From: Endothia cerciana | Lineage: Eukaryota; Ascomycota; Sordariomycetes; Diaporthales; Cryphonectriaceae | Direction: 5' to 3' | Assembly: GCA_026119935.1 (NCBI GenBank) | Contig: JALRMH010000009.1 | Span: 558,001 to 622,000, forward strand | Length of the DNA stretch: 64,000 bases | Shown: piece after piece, positions 10,881 to 23,633 of the stretch | How the letters are laid out: every line of letters begins with the position of its first letter | Position numbering within the stretch: the first letter of the stretch is position 1 | The notes under the pieces: generated by a model | Databases searched by the model: none | Seen by the model: the letters and a program-made list of their open reading frames with translations, nothing else | What the model was told of the DNA's origin: nothing | Made by a program: the position numbers and the translations under genes

Positions 10881-13128
10881 GGCGGGCGGACAGCAAATCA
10901 GAGCTTATTCCCGACAGAACGTAGTCATTCACATGCATGCCCTCTAAGTTAAATCTTGGTCCTTGCATGCCCCGGCCGCGATATCCTGCAAAGAGCTCAT
11001 GCGTTCGCAACCCTGAGTGTTCTTTTTTTCTTGGTTGGGGGGGGGGGGGAGGGTTCCTTCTTTTGTTTCTGACGGCTCCGGAGCGTCAACGGAGAGGTCG
11101 TGCTGAGCTGCAATCTAGGGCTGCAAGCAATCTCGTTGGGCCGTCCGAAGCCCTCTGTATGCCTCCCGGCCTCTGGTCAAGCCTCCTGCGGCCAGCCTGT
11201 GGAGCTGAAGTCCCCTCCTCCCCGAGAGCCGAGGATCTCGAGGTGCTCAGTGAACCGTGGGAACCCCTCCGACCAATCCATATGAAACGTGTCAACCCTC
11301 GTCCAGAAGGGATCTGCGAACTACATGCATTGCAGTTGGCTGAGAGTGGATTTGTGTTCTCGGGGCGGTGGTCAGCACCCGTCGACATCGGCGATGAAGT
11401 GCAGAACGGAAACGGCGAAGTGAGCCGGGCAGAGCCTGTCTATCCCATCCCATCCCATCCCCCCAATCCCCACTCGCTGGTCGCCAGGTTTTCTCCCCGC
11501 CGCATACGGACCGACTCAGATGATCCCAGAGGGCACTGTAAGTAGTCCGGGTGTTGGGTCTGGGCTGCCGCGCCGCTGAGATCCCGGGAGGCAGCACCTG
11601 GGCACGGCGGAATCCTAAACTTGGGCAGCAAACTCACCGTATGAGCTGATTTCCGCCCTCGCCCTGCAGCCCCCCCTCCCCCCGCGCATGGTTTGGGGGC
11701 TGCCAAGGGCCCATGTCTCCTGCCAGCCAGCCTCTTGTTCTCTTGGGACAGGAGATCCGAGCCCCCGGGATCATGACTGCCAAGCAAAGCTCAACCCATC
11801 TGGTGTCAGTCACACGGGCTCATCCGGCCCTGTGAAGACCAGCCGCTGGCGCTCCTGTGGACGGGGCCGGCATCATCGTGGAACAGCAGAAAACGTCGCC
11901 CCCAAAGCCCGTGAGCCCCAACTTCTTTGGGGGTTTTTTGTTTTTGTTTGTGAGATATGAACGGTCGCCCTCAAAGTGTCACACGTACGCTGACGTCTGC
12001 ATCCTGCAGCTTTGGCGACTCTCGCATGCATCCAGACGTCGCAGTGGGTCGAGGATCGGGGAGCGAGCCCGCTGATCTTGTGATGAACCACAACCCCGGG
12101 ACCGGCCGCCAGTCAGAGGCCTCGGATCCGGGTGTCTGGTTCCTGCAACGGGGTCTCCCCTGAACAGGTCAGGTATCAAGCATGCAGCGTGCAGCGCTCG
12201 CCCCCCTCCCCCCCAAGAACATTCCAGCCGTCGTCACCTGGACCCTGCCTCGCCTGCTAGAGGGACCTCACCATCAGGTGCTTCTCGTGCCCCCCTCCCT
12301 CCCCGGGACAGGCGGTCGTGGCGATGGGCGTGGTGTTGAGTGAGCTGCCCGCCTCCCTGCTGGCAACAATCACACGACGCAGCTCCGGGACCGCCGCTGA
12401 GCCTCAGCCCGGCCACGGCTCATTTGCGGCTATCTCCAACATACTGAGTACCATAGTATATATAGTATAGTACGCGGGGGCACGAGGGGGGGGGGGCAAT
12501 CAACGGCATAGGGGGGTTTCTCTACTGTTGCAAGGAGCGGCTATTCTTGCACGTCGAGTGGGGATCCGAACGTCCACCTGCACGCCATGGGATGGCGCAC
12601 ACCCGTCCAAGCCCCCGGAACCGTGTGTTGGCGTGAGGCATGACGTTTCGGCCTGGCGGGCGTAAGAATCAGACCACTATGGCTGCTGGAAGGCGTAAGC
12701 GACGTCGCTCGCGGGGCAGCCAATCTGATTTGCGTGACCACGCTACCAATCCATCGGGCCTTCTCCTCGATAGGCATGTGGCGAGCCTGATATGCGGGCC
12801 ACTTGTCAAGAGATCCCGGCGCAGAGGACCTCCTCTGGCCCGGCCGCCGCCCTCTGCAGGGACTCGCGGGAGCTCGAGGACACCGGGTAGGCCGGCCCCT
12901 TGGCGGAAAGCCTAAAGGGAGGATGCCCGCCGACCCCCCCCCCCGCCCCCTCCTCTCGTGGTTCACCGCGCAAGCAACGCCTTTTTGTTCTTTGTTCCTC
13001 CTGGTGCCGGTGTGTGGAGCAGGCGCGACTATGTACCGGGTGCCCCCTCCCCCAGACTTAGGATAGCACGGGAGCTCAGGTATAGGGCCGACCCCTCGTC
13101 CGAGCTCAAAAGCTCGAGGCGGCTTTTG
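10881..13128. other. Long intergenic region upstream of phosphoketolase
   Basis: About 2.2 kb of CT- and G-rich DNA. It has G homopolymers near 11040-11051 and 12487-12495, and a CCATC-type pentanucleotide microsatellite near 11442-11462. Open frames on both strands are GC-driven and carry no recognisable domain. Probably promoter and non-coding sequence. Confidence 0.5.
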
Positions 13129-13138
13129 TATAAATATA
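13129..13138 (+). promoter_or_regulatory. TATA box of the phosphoketolase gene
   Basis: A strong TATAAATATA about 150 bp upstream of the ATG at 13290, followed by a pyrimidine-rich leader ending in a C homopolymer (about 13248-13265). TATA plus CT-rich leader is typical of highly expressed fungal metabolic genes. Confidence 0.5.
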
Positions 13139-13289
13139 GCCTCTGGCTTGGTCGTCCGGACGTCGCCCGTCCTGCTGCCCCCCTCACCTCTCGCCATCGG
13201 CAACACCAGATCAATTACAAGCACATCACCACTATAGTCCAGCCGAGAAGGTCCCCCCCCCCCCCACCTCCCACCCCAAACGCCCGATC

Positions 13290-15929
13290 ATGGCTGAGGA
13301 GTCCAACGTCGAGAGCATCGTCGCGTTCGGGGAGGCCCGCTCCACCGTCAAGGGCGAGCCCCTCTCCAAGGAGGAGATCGAGCAGTACAATGACTTCTTC
13401 AAAGCCTCTCTCTACCTGGCGCTGGGCATGATCTACCTGCGCGACAACCCCCTCCTCCGCGAGCCCCTCAAGCTGGAGCACGTCAAGGCTCGCCTCCTGG
13501 GCCACTTTGGGTCCGCCCCTGGCCAGGTAAGCAGCGCCCCTCACCCCCTCCCCCGCAGCTCGCAGAACTGCCGGGCCCATGGCCGACATGACTGACCACC
13601 ACCACCACCACCACCGCCACCACCACCAGATCTTCACCTACATGCACTTCAACAGGCTGATCAAGAAGTATGACCTGGACGCGTACTTCGTGTCGGGGCC
13701 CGGCCACGGCGCCCCGGCCGTGCTCTCTCAGTCCTACCTGGAGGGCGTGTATGAGGAAGTCTACCCGGACAAGTCGCAAGACGCCGAGGGCATGCAGCGC
13801 TTCTTCAAGTGGTTCTCCTTCCCGGGCGGCATCGGCTCGCACGCCACGCCCGAGACCCCCGGCAGCATCCACGAGGGCGGAGAGCTGGGGTATTCCGTCT
13901 CTCATGCCTTCGGCAGCGTCTTCGACCACCCCGACCTCATCGCGCTCACCATGGTCGGCGACGGCGAGGCCGAGACCGGCCCCCTCGCGACCTCATGGCA
14001 CAGCACCAAGTTCCTGAACCCCATCACGGACGGCGCCGTCCTGCCCGTCCTGCACCTGAACGGCTACAAGATCAACAACCCCACGGTCCTCGCCCGCATC
14101 AGCCACAAGGAGCTGGAGAACCTCTTCCTCGGCTACGGCTGGACCCCGTACTTCGTGGAGGGCGACGACCTCGACACCATGCACCAGGCCATGGCGGCGA
14201 CGCTGGAGCACTGCGTCGCGGAGATCAGGAAGTACCAGTCCGAGGCCCGCGCGAGCGGCAAGGCCACCCGGCCCAGGTGGCCGATGATCGTCCTCCGGAC
14301 GCCCAAGGGCTGGACGGGCCCGCGCAAGGTCGACGACAAGTACCTCACGGGCTTCTGGCGGGCGCACCAGGTCCCCATCACGGACGTGCGCACGAACCCG
14401 GAGCACCTAAAGCTGCTCGAGGCGTGGATGCGCAGCTACGAGCCGGACCGGCTCTTCGGCAAGGAGGGCAGGATCAGCGACGAGCTGCGCAAGGCCATCT
14501 GCCCGGAGGGCAACAGGCGCATGTCCGCGAATCCGGTCGCGAACGGCGGGCAGCTGAAGAAGCCGCTGAAGCTGCCCGACTTCCGGAACTATGCGATCAA
14601 GGTGGACCAGCCGGGCGTGACCTTCTCGCCGTCCATGGTCAACATGTCGACGTTCCTGCGTGATGTCGTCGCCGGGAACCCCAAGTCCTTCCGCCTGTTC
14701 GGGCCCGACGAGACCGAGTCGAACAAGCTGGCCAAGGTGTACGAGGCCGGCCAGAAGGTGTGGATGGGAGAGTACTTCCCCGAGGATGCCGACGGCGGCC
14801 ACCTGGCCCCCGACGGGCGGGTCATGGAGATCTTGTCCGAGCACACTGTGGAGGGCTGGCTCGAGGGCTACATCCTGAGCGGCCGGCACGGCCTGCTGAA
14901 CTCGTACGAGCCGTTCATCCATGTCATCGATTCGATGGTCAACCAGGTACGTCATGGCGGCAATACATCCCGCCCGGCGCGGGCGCTCCTGCTGACGCCT
15001 CCTCACAGCACTGCAAATGGATCGAGAAATGTCTCGAGGTCGAATGGCGCGTCAAGGTCGCCTCCCTCAACATCCTGCTCACCGCGGTCGTCTGGCGGCA
15101 GGACCACAACGGCTTCACGCACCAAGACCCGGGCTTCCTCGACGTCGTCGCCAACAAGTCCCCCGAGGTCGTCCGCATCTACCTGCCGCCCGACGGCAAC
15201 TGCCTCCTCTCCTGCATGGACCACTGCCTCAAGTCCGCCAACTACGTCAACGTCATCGTCGCCGACAAGCAGGACCACCTGCAGTACCTGCCCATGGAGG
15301 CCGCGATCGAGCACTGCACCAAGGGCATCGGCATCTGGCCGCAGTTCTCGACGGACGCCGGGGAGGAGCCGGACCTCGTCATGGCGAGCTGTGGCGACAT
15401 CAGCACGCACGAGTCGCTGGCCGCGATCGACCTGCTGCTCCAGCACTTCCCCGACCTCAAGATCCGCTGCGTCAACTGTATGGACCTGTTCAAGCTGATC
15501 GCGCACGAGGACCACCCCCACGGCCTGACGGACGCGGAGTGGACGGCGCTCTTCACGGCGGACAAGCCGATCATCTTCAACTTCCACAGCTACCCCTGGC
15601 TCGTGCACCGGCTGACGTACAAGCGGCCGGGCGCACATACCAACCTGCACGTCAGGGGGTACAAGGAGAAGGGCAACATCGACACCCCGCTGGAGCTGGC
15701 GATCAGGAACCAGACCGACCGGTTCAGCCTGGCCATGGATGCCATCGACCGGATCCCAAGCCTGCACAACAAGGGTGCGGCGGCGAGACAGAACCTGCTG
15801 AACCAGCAGATCAAGGCCAGGACCCAGGCCTTTGAGGATGGCGTGGACCCGGATTTCCTGAGCAAGTGGACGTGGCCGCATAACGGGCTGTGGAAGTCGC
15901 AGGTGAGACACCCGGGGCAGCAGAGCTAG
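13290..15929 (+). CDS. Phosphoketolase (xylulose-5-phosphate/fructose-6-phosphate)
   Basis: Three exons: 13290-13526, 13630-14946 and 15009-15929, all joined in phase 0, giving about 824 residues, the usual family length. Introns are 103 nt (gtaagc...ccaccag) and 62 nt (gtacgt...cacag). Both phosphoketolase signatures are present: EGGELGY from residue 161 and GDGEAETGP from residue 189, with a thiamine-diphosphate region in between and after (LHLNGYKINNPT). The C-terminal domain contains NFHSYPWLVHRLTYKR. The enzyme cleaves xylulose-5-phosphate (and often fructose-6-phosphate) with phosphate to acetyl-phosphate plus an aldose phosphate, in the cytosol, and feeds acetate or acetyl-CoA through acetate kinase or phosphotransacetylase. 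Codon use is strongly C/G-ending, consistent with high expression. Intron 1 ends in a CAC/CCA repeat that also works as the splice acceptor tract. Confidence 0.95.
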
Positions 15930-16260
15930 AAGGTGGCCAGACAAGAATCTAGAAGGGGGGGGGGATGGTGTTGAGATAGAGCCGCCGGCGTCTTATTAGT
16001 TGAGCACACATGTTTTTGTGCCTGGGGTCTTGGCTGGATCCGTCTCTGCTTCTCATCACTCCTTGAAGATGCTGCGCGTTCAGAAGCAAAATTTGATACT
16101 CCTTATTTCAAACCTCAAGTGGCCCACCACCACCACCACCTTTGCTCGCTGGATGATGAACTGACTACACTGGCCTGCTTGGTCATTAGCGGTATGTTCA
16201 CGCAACGTGAACCTCAGGATACGCATCAACGAGTGGTATAATACAGATCAGACAAGAAAG
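15930..16260. other. 3' flank of phosphoketolase
   Basis: Non-coding. A G homopolymer begins about 25 nt after the stop codon (about 15955-15964), and a short CCA repeat lies near 16123-16141. No gene seen. Confidence 0.5.
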
Positions 16261-17052
16261 AACAATGTAGGTGAGTTTGATGAATCATATGGTATCATAA
16301 ACAGCCTCAATGGTCATCATGGAAACGAGCGAGAGAAGGATCCACGAAGGGGTGGGGGGCAGACTCACAATTTCTCTAATTTTTAAGTTCTCCCCCTCCT
16401 CCGGTAAGCATTATCTGGCGGAAGCTACGAGCATGAGGAGCGGCAACAGTGATGTAGGTCCTAAATCTGAGGTCAACAAGGAGTTCGCCCGCTGGCGGTG
16501 ATGGTTCAAGAACGTGGTCGAAGAGCCGAGGGTCAGGGATAAAGAACAATGTAGGTGAGTTTGATGAAGTACTTTTTTTTTTTTTTTTTTCTTCTTTCTG
16601 AATCATAAACAGCCTCTATCGAGAGATCATCATATGGAGGAGGAGGAGGAGGAGGGAATGTCATCGTATCGTGGGTAGCTCACCTGTCTCAAAAGGGGGA
16701 GCATGTCATGGCCAATTGTGACCCTGGTGTTAGGCCTGGGAGCCATCCGGACTGCGGGCTGATGATGGCCAGACTCTACAAGTGTCTGGGGCCGCCTCCC
16801 AATTATAGCACTCTCCGCAGTGGGCTGCTCGGAGTCTGTTCGGAGACTGCTCGGAGGCTACATGACGGAACAGAGGTCAGTCAGGGATTGATGCCGCCGG
16901 CAGAAGGAGAAAGCAGGAGAGATGGCGTGATCCCTTTTTTTTTTTGTTTTTTTTTTTCTTTTTCAGATAGGATGAACAATATAGGTGAGATCGAAAATAA
17001 ACATGCTTGTATGACACAAATTCATAAACAGCCTCTATGACATATCATCATG
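16261..17052 (+). repeat. Degenerate three-copy repeat with splice-site-like core
   Basis: Three related blocks begin at about 16261, 16545 and 16974. Each starts AACAATGTAGGTGAG (the third AACAATATAGGTGAG), passes through a variable segment (with poly-T in copy 2), reaches TCATAAACAGCCTC, and is followed by a partly conserved ATCATCATGG-type tail. Longer stretches between copies are also related: a CGCTGGCGGTGATGGTTCA-like string near 16490 reappears in altered form near 17140-17210. The array fills the space between two convergent genes and encodes nothing recognisable. Confidence 0.65.
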
Positions 17053-17307
17053 GTATTGGAGGAGGGATGGGGAGGAGAGATTGAGGGGCACTTACTCTAC
17101 CTCAGGTCAGGACATTGACCTCTTGCTATATCGTCGGAAAGCTGGCGGTGAGTCAATCTAGGTCATGAGCGCGAAGCCCACCAGCGGGATAGCTATGGTT
17201 CAGGACGTGGTGGAAAATCAAAGATCCATTTGAGTCGTTGCAAAGTCCCGTGGTGCCCCCTGATCTAGGGGCTCTAGTATGTACATGCCGGCAGGATGGG
17301 CAGGCCT

Positions 17308-18148
17308 TCATGCAACATCCGCCGACACAGGGTTGACCTCGAAGCCATACTTCTCCTTGAGCCTCTCGCGCCTCCGCTCCTGGTAGCCTGGCGGTTGGAT
17401 TCCTACAGATGTCAGCCTCTCCCTCTCTCCGGCCTGGGCTGTTGCACGAGCGCTCCCACTTACCTCGACCCTCGCCCACCGCCTCTAATGTCTCCTCGAT
17501 CGGCTTCCTCCTGTTCCTCCGCAGGTAGTCTTTCCTCTCTGCATCGTTCATGCCTTCTATCTCGGGCTTCTTTCCCCGCAGACTGCCACCTGTGTACTCG
17601 AAGACGCTCAGGACCACCGAGGTCATGGCACCGTATCCCAGTATCATGGGCATGCGACCAGCTGCAGAACGTCGTCAGCCCCCTCTGCCCGCACCGATCC
17701 AGCACATGTTCTTCATCGGGAGGGTGGCGGGGTTCGACATACCCCTCATGCCTAGTATGGAACCGGCAAAGAAGCCGCCGATTCCGGCGTTATAGTGGTC
17801 GTTCTTCTCGCGCAGGTTCGCGGCCGCGACCTTCACAAACTCGAAGGCACCGCCGACGGCAGCTGGAGAAAGACGTCAGCAGGCTGGTCGCCCGACCAGG
17901 GGCCCCGCCCCCCAGCAAACATCACCGCCCCTCTCAGGGGGAGGGGACACGAGGGGACACATACTGAACGTGAAGATCAGCCCGCCGCTCTTGGTAAAGA
18001 CGCTCAGCGCGCCGACGTTTGTCTTGCGCGTTGCGTTCCTGATACCGGCGGCGAAGAGGCCTGCGGCGCCGGTGACCATGGCGCCCTTGACGCCTGCGGC
18101 GACGGCGTCTACCGGGTGATATTGGTCGCTTTCGCCGTGGGGCGCCAT
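17308..18148 (-). CDS. Mitochondrial complex I accessory subunit, NDUFA11/B14.7-like (Tim17 family)
   Basis: Four exons on the minus strand: 18148-17965, 17862-17743, 17661-17464 and 17402-17308, giving about 198 residues. Introns of 102, 81 and 61 nt have GTATGT or GTAAGT donors, GCTGAC-like branch sites in introns 2 and 3, and CAG/TAG acceptors; the frame stays continuous. The N-terminus runs MAPHGESDQYHPVDAVAAG, then come Gly/Ala-rich membrane segments of the Tim17/Tim22 type (AGLFAAGIRN, GAFEFVKVAAANLREKNDHYN, GSILGMR, MILGYGAMTSVV), and a charged tail (RRNRRKPIEETLEAVGEGRG). This matches the fungal 21.3-kDa-type complex I subunit homologous to human NDUFA11, a peripheral membrane-arm assembly factor of NADH:ubiquinone oxidoreductase in the inner mitochondrial membrane. 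It converges on phosphoketolase. Confidence 0.9.
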
Positions 18149-19375
18149 CTCGGGTGGGAGTTTTCGTTGTGGTGGTGGTGCGGCTGTCGGATCAGTTGAT
18201 TGGGGGACGGTCGAGGTTGCGAGCTTTGTTTGCAGAGCCCCCGTCGGTCTTCCCTGGGTGGAGCTCCCAAAGCAGCCCGAGTCGATCGATGGTCAACCCG
18301 ATGGCCACAATTGGCTGCATCGGCTTGAGTAAGCCAGCCGAGGCACGTGACCGTCGGGGGTTCTGTCCGCCGGTAAGGTACTTGGTACCTACCGTACCTC
18401 TACAATACCGTCTACAGTGGGGCGCCCCAAGCTCCGACCTTGCAACCGCCTCAGCAACAACATCGAAAGGGACAGCAACTGCGTTCTCAGCAGTCCCCTT
18501 CTGAAGTAGTCGTACATCAACCACCCGTCGACCCTCTTACAGGTGATCGTCGGCACCCAGTTCATACTTCAGTCACTGCCCCTCTGGAGCTCTGTGTCTG
18601 TCCTTCGAAGGCCTCACTTGGTACCGTGCCCCCACCCTTGCAGTAGGCCCTGGACCCCAGCCCCAACCCTGGAAGCGCCAAAGACCACAGCTTCCAGAAG
18701 GTGCTAGACCCGTGCACTAGTGCTTGACACATGTGAGCTCCAGCTCCTGGTGACCTCACGAAGCGACGAGGCTGCGTCACCTCTCTCAGGCAACAGCAAT
18801 CACAGCAATCATCACCACCCATCAACAGCGTCAGTACCATCATCATCAAGTCTGCCAGGGTGTATTGTGTTGTAACCCTGGGTTCTGACACAGTTCCCAT
18901 GTGAGTGTCGATGCTTCTGGTCCCGATCACTCCTGTCGGCATATCGCTGACTTCTGAGCCCTGACAGTGACACCAAGGACATGAAGGACGCTTGCGTCAA
19001 GCTCTGGGCAGTCACTGTTACCAACTGATTTCGTTTCTCCTTCCTGGACAGCTCAAGAAGGGGCTACATACACCTTTGGCGACTTCATCTTGACCTCTCA
19101 GCACCTGGAGGAGCATCCTAGGTTGTCCGGTCTCACCCTCCCCCAACAGCGACAAGAACATTCGCAACTACGCAACAGAGCTTTACCGCATTCGGCATCC
19201 CTCATTACCACCAGTCCTCCTTGCCACTGCTGGCAAGGACCACCGTACAACTGAAGGCCCTCTCAAAGCCGCTTTTCCCGACAAAGCCCAAAAGAGATAT
19301 CCACGCTCTGCCTCTCTGGCGTTTCAGCGTCTCTACGTCACCTCCATCTCTCAAGGACAACGCAGCCTCCTAAGT
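18149..19375. other. Divergent promoter region between complex I subunit and UBP2-like genes
   Basis: About 1.2 kb with no supported gene. It contains several GGTACCTA/GGTACTTGG strings (about 18375-18405) and CT-rich DNA before the deubiquitinase start. It presumably carries the promoters of both divergent genes. Confidence 0.5.
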
Positions 19376-22300
19376 ATGCCATCTCGTGGAACTCGGCGCT
19401 GTTCCGTTTCTCCCCCGCCATCACCTAAGCGCCAGCGATCTGAGGATTCGAAGACTGACGGCCCCAACCAGATCCGGTCGTCCTCATCCAACATGGCCGT
19501 GATGGGCGAGTTACCCACAGGCCATCACACCCGCTCCCTGGGTCTTCCTCCTGCATACACTGAGCTCGACGCAGAAAATGCCGACCCAGTACACGACAAT
19601 CTTGGCAAGTCAGGTATGTTGCTTCGCTGGCCGGCCACTGCCACCTCTTTGCACCATGGTGGATTGCTAATGCGACGCCCGTGACCCAGGTCGTTTGGCC
19701 GCAAAATGGATAAACGACTTGGTGGGTGGAGCTGTCGCGGCCCCCACGCTCGCGTGTAGCATCTCGCGGCCGGCCCACGACTTTCACACCGTCACTAGCC
19801 AGTCTGGAAGGATAGACGACGAACAGGATGCCGTTGTATGCATCTGCGAGACGTGCAAGGTGACCTTCACTGTTATCGTGCAGTGCTCTGGCGGCCGCTG
19901 TCGACCCGGCATCGAACGCATGCACCACATCGTACCAGTCACGGCATACAAGACTCAAAGCGACAGCAAATACTATCCGAACACATACACGGCTACGTTT
20001 AGGTGCTCCGCCAGCGTTTGTCGGCTGGGTATCGAGGTCCAGGTGTGTGAACCACGCCTGCCGGGAAGTTTCGAAGCAGCTCTGGTCGACCGGGCTGCCG
20101 TGCGATCACGGTTGGACCAACTCCTCGCTTCCGAGCCATCCCGCTACGAAGACCTACAGTCTCCAGAGAGGCTCCCGAAGCTTGTTCCATCGTACTACCT
20201 GCTGCAATACCTCAACGATGTCGTCAATCTGGCGCCTGGAGAGAGGCGCAGGGTGTCCGTCCGCAACAAGTTCTTCAACGTGTGCTTCTCGGACAAGATG
20301 GAGCTCTTTGACTTTCTGGGTTTCGTGACGTTGACGGAGGGCGAGGAGACGTTCGTGCAGCTGCCCTCGCTGGAAGATGTCCCTCCCCAGTCCTCTCAGC
20401 TCACACCGTTCCGGTCGAGACGGGCCTGGTTCGAGATTCTCCGAATCCACCTCTCCTTCCTCCTCGTCGACATGCCCAGCCACCTCAAGCCGCCCATCGA
20501 CATCAAGGCTGACCGCTCCACCAAGGAGTACTTGACGCAAATCCTTGATGCCAAGTACACCAAGACGGCATTCATGAACGTGGGTAACTACGATGTTCAG
20601 AAATTCAATACTCTCGGGGTCGAAAGAGACATGCACGAGCTCCTGCTCTGGTACGCTTGCGTCTGCCAGAACCAGACCAACCCGGCCGGCCGGCAAGATA
20701 TCTTTGAGGCGATCAGCGACGTCAGCCGAGGCAGAGAGGCAGTCTGCGCCGAACTGAGACTATTCCTGGAGAACGAGCAGATCTATTGGGCCACCGAGGC
20801 CTCAAAGAAGGATGCACAATCAAGCACACCCCTGTCCAGGGCATACCGGTCTTTTGGCCTGTCAGAGGACTGCACGTATACCCAGGTGCTGGACGCATTC
20901 GGTGTTGCCCTGAAGAACTCTCGGGACGCGGACGGCACCAAGGCGGCTCGGCTCAATGCGTCTATCATTGGCAAGGCCAGGCGGAGCCGGGTGATCATGG
21001 ATTCCGTTTGCGCATTTGGCAGTCCGGCAGAAGCGCTGAACTTCATCGGATTCAACGCAGGCGCCGCAGGGACAAGAGAAGATCCTGACTTCGTCCACGC
21101 GCACCTCGTCGCTACAGCCGACGACTCCGACGGCTCGTTCGACAGGACCTTGGTGGCCGCCGCCGCCAGGCTCCTGGCCAAATCCCACGGCGATCATCCA
21201 GGTCTCCACTCTTTCGCTTCGGAACAACAGTCGCTGGCTGGTGAGCCTTGGCTGACCGGCGCAATCAGGCCTGCCGTCGACTACAGTCTCCCGGCCGGCC
21301 TTGTAAACATCCGCAACACCTGCTATCTGAACAGTATCCTACAATACTTGCACACCGTCAAGCCGGTACGCGATGTCATTATGAACTGGGAAAATTACAG
21401 GCTGGACCCGACGGAGGCAAACATCCAGTCCCGTCGTCTCGGCGGCAGCGGATCGGCACTTGACAAGGGCGAGGCCTTCCTGGCAGCCAAGTTCGTCGAA
21501 GAGATGCGCGGCTTATTCCTTGAGCTCCAGACATCGGAGGCACGATTCATCACGCCCAAACAACGACTAGCCCTCGCAGCCCTTAACACGCCGGAGAAGT
21601 TGGTGAAACGTAACTCGGAGGAAAAAGTGACGGCCTTTATCGGCCCTCCGCCAAACCCGAATGCGAACAAAGACCTGCCTTCCCCACCGCCCCTGCCCGA
21701 CCGGCCTTCGCAGAAGCCTGCGAATAGAGATCAGGGCCCACCGGCCGGGCCCACGATCACGGTCAACCCAGTCCTGGACAATGCTGATACCAGTAGTGAT
21801 GTTAGTTCCGGAACCCTGGTGGATGAGAAGACCGAGGACGCGGATCAGACCTATGTGACGGGGTCGGGAGGTCAGGGTGACAAGCATGTCCCTCCTGCCG
21901 TTCCGGCCAAGCAGCGGTCACCCCTTGAGGACGACGAGAAAGAGCCAGGTGACGGCGCGGCACCTGCCATGCGCGGACGGTCTGCAACTCGAGAGCAGGG
22001 CATGCAAGATGACCCAGACGTCAAGATGGGTGGGACAGGTGATCCCGCAGACGATGCGAATGCTGAGGAGGCTGAAACCCTCGAAGACGAGATCGTCGAG
22101 GCTCTGGGCAACGAGAAGGTCACCGGGACCGACCAGCAGGATGTCGAAGAAGTCATGGGAAACATTCTTGAGCACCTCCACGCCGCCATTAGGCCGACGG
22201 GCACCGATGCGAGCACGGGCAAACAAACCGATCAAATCACCGAAACTTTCTACTGGCGCAGCAGAAAGTACATCAGATCTGTCGATCTGAAAACGGGCAG

Positions 22301-23498
22301 GCCTAAGTCAGACTACCGTACTGTGGATGACCTTTCACGATGGATGACCGCGTTTCCGGCACCTGAGGGCAAAGTCGATCTGTACACAGCGCTCGACAGC
22401 AGTTTTGACCAGGAGTTTCAGGAAGATGGCCACGAGACATTCACATCCATCACGAGGTCGTCCCCGATTCTCCATGTCTACATCCAGCGCAGCCAGAACA
22501 TCGACGGTCGATTGGGCAGAAACAACAACATCGTCGAGATTCCCGAGGTTTTGTGGCTGGACCGATACATGGACGATTCGAGTGATTCCGACATTTTCAA
22601 GAGGCGTCAGCGGAGCTGGAACCTGAAGAGAAGGCTTCAGGCCTTGGATGGCCACCCGCCACCAGAGCCACCGAAGGGTAATGGCCAGTCCAAGAAGGCA
22701 AACACCAAGGAGGCGGGTTTTGAGGTCATCAACGACAACGTCGACCAATATGAGGAGGCACGTCTTAGTGTCGACAATACCGGAGAGGGCGAGGGCGAGG
22801 ACGAGTATGTCTCAATACTGGATCCCGAGACCCAAAGGATGTTGACCGAGCACAGTCTTCTCCCTTTCCCCGACGGCCAGGATGTCACCATGGGTGAGCC
22901 AACGGACCGCGAGGTCCAGCTGGCCAATCTTGACCCGGAGGCTTCCCGACGCGTGAGGGAGAAGGCTGACCTGGACAAGGTCAAGGCTCAGGATGAGCTC
23001 TCCTCGCTTTTCGCTGACAAGTTCGACGTCGCCTATCGTCTCCACGCTGTGGTTTGTCACGGAGGCATTCTCACCGCCGGGCACTACTGGGTATGGATCT
23101 ACGACTTCAAGAAGAAGGTTTGGCGAAAGTACAACGACGACACGGTCACAGAGCACAGCGAGTATGACAGCGCAAAGGTACTGGCCGAGCTTAATTCCAG
23201 TGGTAGCCCTTATTATTTGGCATACGTTCGCCTGGACGAAATCGATAAAATGGTTGGCGTACCCGAACGTTTCCCGCCTAGAAAAGAACAAGGCGAAGCA
23301 CGCGGCGATACCACTAGCAGTCCGACAACCAGACCTCCAGCCGGAGATGGGGATGGGGATGGGCATGCGAATATGAGCCATTCCAAGACGCAGCAGCCAT
23401 CGGCAGGCGGGGCCGATGGTGTTATCGATGGCACCAGCGGTGTTGACACCGAGATGGAAGACGCGCATGTGATCCACGTCGAGGACCGAGACGACTAG
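19376..23498 (+). CDS. UBP2: Ubiquitin carboxyl-terminal hydrolase, Ubp2-like
   Basis: Exons 19376-19613 and 19690-23498, about 1348 residues, close to yeast Ubp2 (about 1270). The 76-nt intron (gtatgt...cccag) splits a Gly codon. The Cys box GLVNIRNTCYLNSILQYL places catalytic Cys at about residue 624. The His box LTAGHYWVWIYD places catalytic His at about residue 1211, followed by the usual WRKYNDDTV. Between them are a long acidic, Pro-rich insertion and GTDQQDVEEVMGNILEHLHAAI, a landmark of the Ubp2 branch. The N-terminal 600 residues are the large non-catalytic region seen in fungal orthologues. In yeast, Ubp2 works with Rsp5/Rup1 and removes Lys63-linked chains; that role is inferred here. 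The start sits in a Ser/Pro-rich N-terminus (SVSPPPSPKRQR), so the first exon is less certain than the catalytic core. Confidence 0.9.
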
Positions 23499-23633
23499 AG
23501 GCCGAATCGTTCCACCCGAAACGACAAGCTGCACAATCCCACCACGGCGGCAACACTGCCGCAGGCTCCAAGAGCCACCACGAACGTAACGTTGAGCCGC
23601 CCATTTCTGGGTGACAGCTTCTCGGCGCCGCAT

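Noticed and set aside
13809..14663. 284-codon alternative plus frame inside phosphoketolase exon 2
   Set aside because: Shifted frame of the enzyme; no start context or homology.
15003..15944. 313-codon minus-strand frame over phosphoketolase exon 3
   Set aside because: Antisense shadow of a recognised enzyme; composition reflects GC-ending codons.
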